NCBI GenBank assembly: GCA_024279075.1
Contig: JAJRRX010000374.1
Coordinates: forward strand, 1-11,052
DNA from: Alphaproteobacteria bacterium
Lineage (GTDB): Bacteria > Pseudomonadota > Alphaproteobacteria > Rhodobacterales > Rhodobacteraceae
Direction of reading: 5' to 3'
Length of the DNA: 11,052 nt
Each line of letters begins with the position of its first letter. The stretch's first letter is position 1. The notes beneath the pieces are model-generated. The model was not told the origin of the DNA. It did no database searches and saw only the letters and a list, made by a program, of their open reading frames with translations. Below, piece by piece: positions 6,624 through 11,052 of the stretch. Position numbers and translations under genes: made by a program.

Positions 6624-7580
6624 CTATCTCCCCAAAAGGTAGACCATATAGACCACATACAACCCCAAAAATGCAACGCCCCAGAGGCGGGTCATTTTGA
6701 GCTTGGTAAAGACAAACACGCCAAGTAGGGCCGAGGCGCCGAGCATGATCCAGAAATCCGTATGCAGGAATTCTTGCGCCACGGGCAACGGGCCAAAAAA
6801 GCTGGTGACGCCCATAATCGCCAAGAGGTTAAACATATTCGAGCCAATGACATTGCCAAGCGCCACGTCGGCCTCGCGCCGCAGGGCCGCCACGGTGGTG
6901 GTGGCCAGCTCGGGCAGAGAGGTGCCCACAGCCACCAGCGTTAGCCCTATCACCTCTTCCCCGAGGTTAAACCGCTCGGCGATCATCAGCGAGCCATCAA
7001 TCATCAGCTGCGCACCCAAGGGCAGGCCGACCATGCCCAAAATCAGGTAAAGCCCCATGCGCCAAAGCGGCATATCGGGGCGAATGCCCTCAAGCGCGGC
7101 AAGGTCCGCCGTGCTTTCGGCCTTGGCCTCGTTGCGCGAGCACATGGCGGAGTGCAGATTATCCCACAACATCATGCCAAGCAGCCCGAGCAGCACCGCG
7201 CCGTGCCATATGTGCAGCGGCCCCATAAAGCCCAACGCGATGAATATCACCGATACACCTAGCATCATCAAGTAAATGCGGCGGGTGTCAGAGGTGGAGG
7301 TATCAAGCGTGTAAAGCAGCGCCGGAAAGCCGAGCACCAAGAGCACGTTTGCGGTATTAGAGCCAACAACATTGCCGAGCGCAATGCCCGGTGCGCCGTC
7401 CAAGGCCGACTGGATCGCGATCAGCATTTCAGGGGCCGAGGTGCCAAAGCCCACGATGGTAACGCTAACCACAAGCGTTGGCACACCGAGCTTCAGGCTT
7501 AGGCCAACAGCGCCTTTGACCAGAAAATCACCGGCCAAAACCAGCAGCACAAGCCCGCTTGCAACCAGCAAAAACGCCAT
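6624..7580 (-). CDS. calcium/sodium antiporter of the CaCA family (YrbG-like)
   Basis: This 318-residue integral membrane protein has about ten hydrophobic segments and the inverted-repeat architecture of CaCA exchangers. The first alpha repeat has GFGTSAPEML (45-53, Glu51) and GNVVGSNTANVLLVLG (69-84). The second has VAVGTSLPELATT (217-228, Glu224) and GNVIGSNMFNLLAIMG (242-257). The two glutamates are the ion-binding residues of the family. A hydrophilic cytoplasmic loop at about 146-170 joins the halves. The length matches E. coli YrbG (about 325). The ATG abuts the TAA of the upstream zinc-ribbon gene, and AAGAAGGG at 7588-7595 (reverse strand) within that gene serves as ribosome-binding site. 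Ca2+/Na+ or Ca2+/H+ specificity cannot be decided from sequence. Confidence 0.93.
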   Translation of the reverse strand: MAFLLVASGLVLLVLAGDFLVKGAVGLSLKLGVPTLVVSVTIVGFGTSAPEMLIAIQSALDGAPGIALGNVVGSNTANVLLVLGFPALLYTLDTSTSDTRRIYLMMLGVSVIFIALGFMGPLHIWHGAVLLGLLGMMLWDNLHSAMCSRNEAKAESTADLAALEGIRPDMPLWRMGLYLILGMVGLPLGAQLMIDGSLMIAERFNLGEEVIGLTLVAVGTSLPELATTTVAALRREADVALGNVIGSNMFNLLAIMGVTSFFGPLPVAQEFLHTDFWIMLGASALLGVFVFTKLKMTRLWGVAFLGLYVVYMVYLLGR

Positions 7581-7757
7581 TTATTTACCCTTCTTGGCGC
7601 AGCTTTGGCATGGCCCTTTGCCAATGACAAAGCTGCCGCATTTCGGGCATTTCCCCGCCAGTTTTTGCTTAGGCTTCGCATCGGGGTTAAACAGCTTGCC
7701 GACCATGCCGATCAGCATCATCACCAGTAGAAATATAGCAACAACTTTAAGAAACAT
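7581..7757 (-). CDS. 58-residue membrane-anchored zinc-ribbon microprotein
   Basis: This small gene reads from the ATG at 7757 to the TAA at 7581-7583. Residues 3-20 (LKVVAIFLLVMMLIGMVG) form one membrane-spanning segment. A short Lys-rich linker and a Cys4 zinc-ribbon knuckle follow: CPKC at 37-40 and CQSC at 50-53, ending in KKGK. By charge, the ribbon should face the cytoplasm. It lies 3 nt after the S49 peptidase stop, and its own stop touches the antiporter start, which argues strongly that it is translated, probably by coupling, since it has no clear ribosome-binding site. I do not know its function; it could assist the neighbouring membrane protease or antiporter. Two spaced CxxC pairs after a transmembrane helix are unlikely to arise by chance in a gap that exactly fits. 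Confidence 0.8.
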   Translation of the reverse strand: MFLKVVAIFLLVMMLIGMVGKLFNPDAKPKQKLAGKCPKCGSFVIGKGPCQSCAKKGK

Positions 7758-7760
7758 GCG

Positions 7761-8540
7761 CTACAGCCCGAAACGCGCCCACAGGCTGCGCTCCTCTATT
7801 TGGGCCAAAATCGTAGCGCCAAAGCGGCTGAGCAGGCCTTTTTTCTGGCCGTAAACTTTAAACGTGACCTCATCACCAAAGCGGTTTTTCATCACGGGGA
7901 CCATATGGCCGATGCCATCTATCAGCCCGTTTTCCACCGCCGCTTGGCCTATCCAAATCTCGCCGGTAAACAGGTTATCGCCCTTCAGCTTATCGCCCCG
8001 CCGCCCTTTGACTTGGGCTTTGAAATTTTGGTGAATTTGCTCCAGCACCCGCTCCAAGCGCTCAATATCTTCTGGCTTTTCCGGCTTGAACGGGTCCATC
8101 ATAGACTTGCTCTCGCCCGCCGTATGCACCCGCCGTTCGATCCCGTGCGCCTTGATTAGCTCATGAAAGCCAAAGCCGCCGGAGATCACGCCGATAGAGC
8201 CAAGCACCGAGTTATCGTCGGCAAAAATCTCATCCGCTGCCGTGGCCAGCCAATAGCCGCCCGAAGCCGCAACGTCCTCCACAAAGGCGTAAACCTTCAA
8301 TTCCTTCTCGGCCGCCAGCCTTCGAATACGGGCCGCGATCAGCGCCGATTGCGTGGGTGAGCCACCGGGGGAATTGATTTGCAGCACCACGGCCTTGGGC
8401 TTGCCCTTGGCAAAGGCTTTTTCAATCAGCGGGGCCAAAGCGGCATCGGTCAGCGAGTTCCGCCCCGTGCCAATCGCACCATTTAGGCGGATCACAGCAA
8501 CTTTCGGGGAGGATTTAAACATTTTCAACGGGTTTTTCAT
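7761..8540 (-). CDS. S49-family serine peptidase (SppA/SohB-like)
   Basis: This 259-residue serine protease of the signal-peptide-peptidase A family uses a Ser/Lys dyad. Ser93 lies in EDVAASGGYWLATAADEI and Lys145 in AGESKSMMDPF. Their 52-residue separation equals that of the Ser147/Lys199 pair of Bacillus subtilis SppA. The ClpP-like fold is shown by LQINSPGGSPTQS (53-65) and SVLGSIGVISGG (111-122). The protein is short, with a single catalytic domain, and lacks an evident N-terminal membrane helix, so it may act on the cytoplasmic face or as a peripheral enzyme. No ribosome-binding site precedes the ATG, and a possible promoter ends right at it. It heads the S49-zinc ribbon-antiporter-reductase run and is divergent from the aldo/keto reductase gene. 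Confidence 0.92.
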   Translation of the reverse strand: MKNPLKMFKSSPKVAVIRLNGAIGTGRNSLTDAALAPLIEKAFAKGKPKAVVLQINSPGGSPTQSALIAARIRRLAAEKELKVYAFVEDVAASGGYWLATAADEIFADDNSVLGSIGVISGGFGFHELIKAHGIERRVHTAGESKSMMDPFKPEKPEDIERLERVLEQIHQNFKAQVKGRRGDKLKGDNLFTGEIWIGQAAVENGLIDGIGHMVPVMKNRFGDEVTFKVYGQKKGLLSRFGATILAQIEERSLWARFGL

Positions 8541-8640
8541 GGGGAATATGTAAGGGCAAGCACGCCGCAGAACAACCCTTCAATGCTTTTCCTTTGCGGC
8601 AAGCTCCTATAGGCTCGCCAAAAACATAAAGGAGCGCCCT
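8541..8640. promoter_or_regulatory. divergent promoter region between S49 peptidase and aldo/keto reductase genes
   Basis: These 100 nt separate two divergently read genes and must carry both promoters. For the minus gene, TTGTTC (8575-8570) and TACATA (8552-8547) are 17 nt apart, a weak but correctly spaced pair. It would start transcription at or within a base or two of the peptidase ATG, giving a leaderless message. For the plus gene, AAAGGAG at 8628-8634 is a good ribosome-binding site 6 nt before the ATG at 8641; its promoter hexamers are not obvious. Confidence 0.35.
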
Positions 8641-9684
8641 ATGCAAACCCGCCCGATTGGCCGCACCGGCCTTAAAACCGGCATCTTTTCCCTCGGCACC
8701 ATGACTTTTGGCACCCAAACGCCCGAAGCTGACGCCCATCGGCAGCTTGATATGGCCGTGGAAGCGGGCATCAACCTGATTGACACCGCCGAGCTATACC
8801 CCGTCAACCCGATTGCGGCCGAAACTTGTGGCGATAGCGAGGCGATTGTGGGCAACTGGCTGGCGGCCTCGGGCAAACGGGATGAGGTGCTTGTTGCCAC
8901 CAAAGTGGCGGGTAGCGGGGCCAAGGCCATTCGCGACGGCGCGCCGATTTCGCCGGATACGATAACGACCGCCGTTGAGGCCAGCCTGAAGCGGCTGCAA
9001 ACGGATGTGATCGACTTCTACCAGCTGCACTGGCCCAATCGCGGCTCGTATCACTTTCGGCAAAACTGGAAATATAACCCTGCGGGCCAAGTTACGGCGG
9101 ACGCTTTGGCGGACATCACGGCGGTGCTGGAAACCCTCGGCAAGCTCGTTGATGCTGGCAAAATCCGCCATATCGGGCTGTCAAATGAAAGCGCATGGGG
9201 CACCGCCCAATTCCTGCGCATTGCGGAGTCAGCAGGCCTGCCCCGCGTTGCCACCATTCAAAACGAATACTCGCTGCTGTGCCGCCATTACGACCTAGAT
9301 CTCGCCGAACTTAGCCACCACGAAGAAGTCGGCCTGCTGGCCTTTTCTCCGCTTGCCACCGGCTTGCTGACCGGAAAATACAGCGGTGATACCATCCCCC
9401 AAGGCTCGCGGCGCAGCTATAATGCGGCGCTTGGCGGGCGGCTTAATGCGCAAAGCCTTGATGTAGCCGATGAGTATGTCGCGCTGGCCGAAACCCATGG
9501 GCTGGACCCTGTCCACATGGCGCTGGCCTTTTGCACCTCACGGCCGTTTATGGCCGCGTCTATTGTTGGGGCCACCACCTCGGGCCAGCTGGAGCACCTG
9601 CTTAAAGGCGCCGACCTTGTGCTTTCCGAAGAGGTGCTGGACGGCATCCAAGCGATCTATAGTCGCACCCCTATGCCGATGTGA
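8641..9684 (+). CDS. aldo/keto reductase, Tas-like
   Basis: This 347-residue NADP(H)-dependent oxidoreductase has the aldo/keto reductase TIM-barrel fold. The catalytic tetrad is present: Asp48 and Tyr53 in LIDTAELYPV, Lys88 in VATKVAG and His130 in YQLHWP. The cofactor-binding part is also present (GLLAFSPLATGLLTGKY, then SIVGATTSGQLEHLL near the C-terminus). The insertion with NWKYNPAGQ after the catalytic His and the length match the E. coli Tas subgroup (346 residues) more closely than xylose-reductase or potassium-channel beta-subunit types. AAAGGAG precedes the ATG. Its physiological substrate is unknown. The stop is followed 5 nt later by a nested inverted repeat, so it is not clearly cotranscribed with the DsrC-like gene. 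Confidence 0.92.
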   Translation: MQTRPIGRTGLKTGIFSLGTMTFGTQTPEADAHRQLDMAVEAGINLIDTAELYPVNPIAAETCGDSEAIVGNWLAASGKRDEVLVATKVAGSGAKAIRDGAPISPDTITTAVEASLKRLQTDVIDFYQLHWPNRGSYHFRQNWKYNPAGQVTADALADITAVLETLGKLVDAGKIRHIGLSNESAWGTAQFLRIAESAGLPRVATIQNEYSLLCRHYDLDLAELSHHEEVGLLAFSPLATGLLTGKYSGDTIPQGSRRSYNAALGGRLNAQSLDVADEYVALAETHGLDPVHMALAFCTSRPFMAASIVGATTSGQLEHLLKGADLVLSEEVLDGIQAIYSRTPMPM

Positions 9685-9689
9685 CACAG

Positions 9690-9728
9690 TTGCAAGCCCT
9701 TCAAATTGTGTTATTTGAATACTTGCAA
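9690..9728. repeat. nested perfect inverted repeats upstream of the DsrC-like gene
   Basis: TTGCAAG (9690-9696) pairs with CTTGCAA (9722-9728), and inside it TTCAAAT (9700-9706) pairs with ATTTGAA (9713-9719), around a 6-nt loop. Both pairs are perfect and nearly share one centre at 9709.5, giving 14 paired positions with a 3-versus-2-nt internal loop. The site lies between the aldo/keto reductase stop and the DsrC-like start. It is AT-rich and lacks a T-tract, so it resembles an operator or 5' leader hairpin more than an intrinsic terminator. The left arm TTGCAA could double as a -35 element. Confidence 0.65.
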
Positions 9729-9756
9729 ATCTCACATGCTAACTGGGGAGAGAACT

Positions 9757-10095
9757 ATGGCATTTGAATTTAACGGAACCGAATACGCAACCAACGATAA
9801 CGGCCACCTTGAGAACCACGAAGATTGGTCTGAAGATATGGCTAAAGCGATGGCCGCGGCTGACAATATTGAGCTGACCGAAAAGCACTGGGACCTGATC
9901 AACTTTTTGCGCGAAGAGTATTTTCAAGGCGGCGGTGTGCACCCGAATACCCGCAAAATCGTCAAGGCCATGAGCGCCGCATGGGGCGAAAAGCTGAGTC
10001 AGCGCGATGTTTATGAGCTGTTCCCGGGGGATCCTTCCAAGCAGGGCGGCAAAATAGCGGGCCTGCCGGAAAGTCGGCGCAAGGGCGGGTACTAA
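9757..10095 (+). CDS. DsrC/TusE-family protein lacking cysteine
   Basis: This 112-residue protein has the full DsrC/TusE fold signature: HLENHEDWSEDMAKAMA, then LTEKHWDLINFLREEYF, PNTRKIVKAM and the C-terminal LFPGDPSKQGGKIAGLP. In TusE the penultimate Cys relays persulfide in tRNA 2-thiouridine synthesis; in DsrC two C-terminal cysteines carry sulfite-derived sulfur. Here the tail ends ESRRKGGY and the whole protein has no cysteine, so neither sulfur-transfer chemistry is possible. It fits the cysteine-less DsrC-like class sometimes called RspA, proposed to be regulatory. The start is the ATG at 9757, with GGGGAG 6 nt upstream. An in-frame ATG at 9706 lies inside the hairpin, has no ribosome-binding site and adds a non-homologous leader. 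A strong terminator follows, so it is probably monocistronic. Confidence 0.9.
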   Translation: MAFEFNGTEYATNDNGHLENHEDWSEDMAKAMAAADNIELTEKHWDLINFLREEYFQGGGVHPNTRKIVKAMSAAWGEKLSQRDVYELFPGDPSKQGGKIAGLPESRRKGGY

Positions 10096-10116
10096 AACCC
10101 AGCCTGTTGCACCGAT

Positions 10117-10148
10117 AAAAGCCGCGTCCCTCGGGAGGCGGCTTTTTT
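10117..10148. terminator. intrinsic terminator after the DsrC-like gene, possibly bidirectional
   Basis: AAAAGCCGC (10117-10125) pairs with GCGGCTTTT (10138-10146), with extra pairing inside the 12-nt loop, and the arm runs into six T (10143-10148). It lies 21 nt past the stop of the DsrC-like gene. On the opposite strand the stem is followed by TTTT, so it could also end transcripts arriving from lolA. Confidence 0.9.
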
Positions 10149-10412
10149 ATACGCAAAAAAGTCCTGACGCCTCGCTTCGCTGGGCAAAAGCGGCGCGTCG
10201 ACTCTTTGGGTTGCTACAACATAGCGCCCGCGCCGCGCGGCACCTTCTGTGCTTGTGGCAACGGCCCAAGCGACATCTTATATTTGAACTCAAAATGTTC
10301 GTCTGCCCCGACCGAGCGTTGCGAGGCTAGGGCCGTCGGCAAACACTGTTCAGCTTTGCTGATAAAGTGCCGTCCCCGAGTGGGGGTTTACCCCCGCTGA
10401 GGGGGCGGCAGG
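10149..10412. ncRNA. structure-rich non-coding stretch, candidate small RNA or long lolA 3' UTR
   Basis: There is no convincing gene in these 264 nt. Several local hairpins are visible: the perfect palindrome GCCGCGCGGC (10232-10241), GCTTG/CAAGC around 10251-10275, CCGAC/GTCGG around 10308-10339, TCAGC-TTT-GCTGA (10350-10362) and the long hairpin at 10368-10410. The 64-codon frame on the plus strand here resembles no family I know and has no ribosome-binding site. The region could be an independent RNA or the 3' end of the lolA message running to the bidirectional terminator. It does not match tmRNA, RNase P RNA or SRP RNA core motifs. Confidence 0.35.
10368..10410 (+). other. long hairpin fully paired only in the plus-strand RNA
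   Basis: The outer arm 10368-10377 pairs with 10401-10410 (10 bp) and the inner arm 10379-10386 with 10391-10398 (8 bp), with loop TTTA and a small G versus GA internal loop. Two pairs, T10373 with G10405 and T10381 with G10396, are G-U wobbles in plus-strand RNA but would be A-C mismatches in minus-strand RNA. The structure is therefore better formed by a plus-strand transcript. It ends 2 nt before the lolA stop codon, and no T-tract follows on the plus strand. Confidence 0.55.
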
Positions 10413-11021
10413 CTACCCGCCGTGGCGGCTTTCAAAGTCGTTGATATTCCAGCCGATGCTAAACAACCGATTGCGCAGGTCCATGCCGGTTTGCAATTGG
10501 TTTAGATATACATGGGTTTCGAGCCCCGATTTATCGGTCAAAATCCATTCCACCAGTTGCATGGGGCTGATATCAAAAATCATCACCATCTGGCCATTAC
10601 GCGGCTTTTCAGGGTCATACATGGTTACATATGCACGGCCACCTGTTTCCTCGATCCGGCGGACAAACACCGAGCTTGTCACGTCGATATCGTCAGCCGA
10701 CAGCATTGAAAGCGGAGTGCGGCGCTGGGGGTAGCGCTGCGGGCTTACGTTAGATTTTGCGTCAAAAATCGCCAAGGTCCGCCCATCGGCGACCACCAAA
10801 GAATCAGACGGCGCATCATATTCAAACCGCATCTTGCCCGGCTTCTTCATATAAAACGTGCCGGTTACGGTGGTGCCATCTGGGTTTTCCTGCGTAAAGG
10901 TCGCAACAGCAGAGCGCAGGTTTGTCAAATATGTATTCAGCCGGTTAACTGACTCGTTCTGCGCAAGGGCGGGCGAGGCCAACACGGCCGCGCACCCAGC
11001 CATAAACAAACGTCTATCCAT
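10413..11021 (-). CDS. lolA: outer-membrane lipoprotein carrier protein LolA
   Basis: This 202-residue periplasmic chaperone should take lipoproteins from the LolCDE complex at the inner membrane and hand them to the outer-membrane receptor. Residues 1-20 are a signal peptide ending ASPALA. The mature protein has the LolA-fold pattern: NTYLTNLRSAVATFTQ (an N-terminal helix into the first strand), GTFYMKKPGKMRFEYDAP, LVVADGRTLAIFDAKSN (the dominant conserved block, with a DGxxLxxxD-type turn) and a C-terminal VEWILTDKSGLETHVYL. The signal begins DRRLFM, close to the twin-arginine motif, but the general secretory route is equally possible. A Cys at residue 10 is too near the N-terminus for a convincing lipobox. 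Only a weak GAAAG-like sequence precedes the ATG. The upstream neighbour is outside the window. Confidence 0.92.
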   Translation of the reverse strand: MDRRLFMAGCAAVLASPALAQNESVNRLNTYLTNLRSAVATFTQENPDGTTVTGTFYMKKPGKMRFEYDAPSDSLVVADGRTLAIFDAKSNVSPQRYPQRRTPLSMLSADDIDVTSSVFVRRIEETGGRAYVTMYDPEKPRNGQMVMIFDISPMQLVEWILTDKSGLETHVYLNQLQTGMDLRNRLFSIGWNINDFESRHGG

Positions 11022-11052
11022 AAAAAACCACTTTCACATTTAGGACCCTATT

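Noticed and set aside
8606..8613. CCTATAGG palindrome before the aldo/keto reductase gene as an operator
   Set aside because: It is only 8 bp, does not extend, and is not supported by other symmetry or by a matching promoter.
9706..9756. Upstream in-frame ATG extending the DsrC-like protein by 17 residues
   Set aside because: The added leader is not part of the family, the codon sits in the arm of the nested inverted repeat, and the ATG at 9757 has a good GGGGAG site.
10206..10400. 64-codon plus-strand frame in the gap before lolA
   Set aside because: It has no ribosome-binding site, its composition is rich in Cys, Arg and Pro without a recognisable domain, and it overlaps strong RNA hairpins. 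It looks like a chance frame.
10149..10412. tmRNA, RNase P RNA, SRP RNA or tRNA
   Set aside because: I find no TTCGA-type T-loop, CCA end, tag reading frame, GAAAGUCCGGGC-type RNase P core or GGUCAGGUCCGGAAGGAAGCAGC-type SRP loop. 6S RNA cannot be excluded but no diagnostic match is visible.
1..11052. Mobile element, prophage, toxin-antitoxin pair, defence system or CRISPR array
   Set aside because: There is no transposase, integrase, regularly spaced repeat, or defence-type domain. All recognised proteins are ordinary chromosomal families with similar base composition.

Overview
The window looks like core chromosome of an alphaproteobacterium, most likely Rhodobacterales (Roseobacter/Rhodobacter group). 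I infer this from protein character (the UvrC N-terminus, a pteridine-reductase-like SDR, a cysteine-free DsrC/TusE relative ending in AGLPESRRKGGY, a LolA with an RR signal), from the moderately high G+C coding sequence and from an FNR/FnrL-type box of the form TTGA-N6-TCAA. I see no phage genes, transposase, integrase, CRISPR array, tRNA or rRNA. Most of it is ordinary housekeeping sequence; the points of interest are small.

Layout. From 1 to 1498 (+) lies the C-terminal three quarters of an M3-family zinc oligopeptidase. It is followed by the remains of a small secreted-protein gene (1503-1681) that carries a perfect inverted repeat. Then comes a long minus-strand block, read right to left: S49 peptidase (8540-7761), a 58-residue membrane-anchored zinc-ribbon protein (7757-7581), a CaCA-family cation antiporter (7580-6624) and a PTR1/FolM-type short-chain reductase (6621-5851). 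These four are packed at 0-3 nt spacing and look like one transcription unit. A 286-nt AT-rich gap (5565-5850) with a perfect DnaA box and a perfect IHF consensus separates them from uvrC, pgsA, moaD and moaE (5564-2302). Those four are also tightly packed, with start/stop overlap or abutment from pgsA to moaE. A single-haem cytochrome c gene (2183-1689) follows, with its own promoter carrying an FNR-type site at class II spacing.

The right side holds a Tas-like aldo/keto reductase (8641-9684, +), a nested inverted repeat, a DsrC/TusE-family gene with no cysteine (9757-10095, +) and a strong intrinsic terminator. A 264-nt non-coding stretch rich in secondary structure follows (10149-10412), then lolA on the minus strand (11021-10413), whose upstream region leaves the window.

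Functionally the window mixes peptide turnover, molybdopterin synthase (MoaD+MoaE), phosphatidylglycerophosphate synthesis (PgsA), nucleotide excision repair (UvrC), reduced-pterin metabolism, cation exchange, an oxygen-regulated cytochrome and outer-membrane lipoprotein transport. I do not find a convincing large undescribed system. The best leads are the structured non-coding stretch before lolA, the cysteine-free DsrC relative with its palindromic upstream region, the FNR-controlled cytochrome with a His/Asp/Glu tail, the zinc-ribbon microprotein, the DnaA/IHF-rich gap and the decayed small gene.
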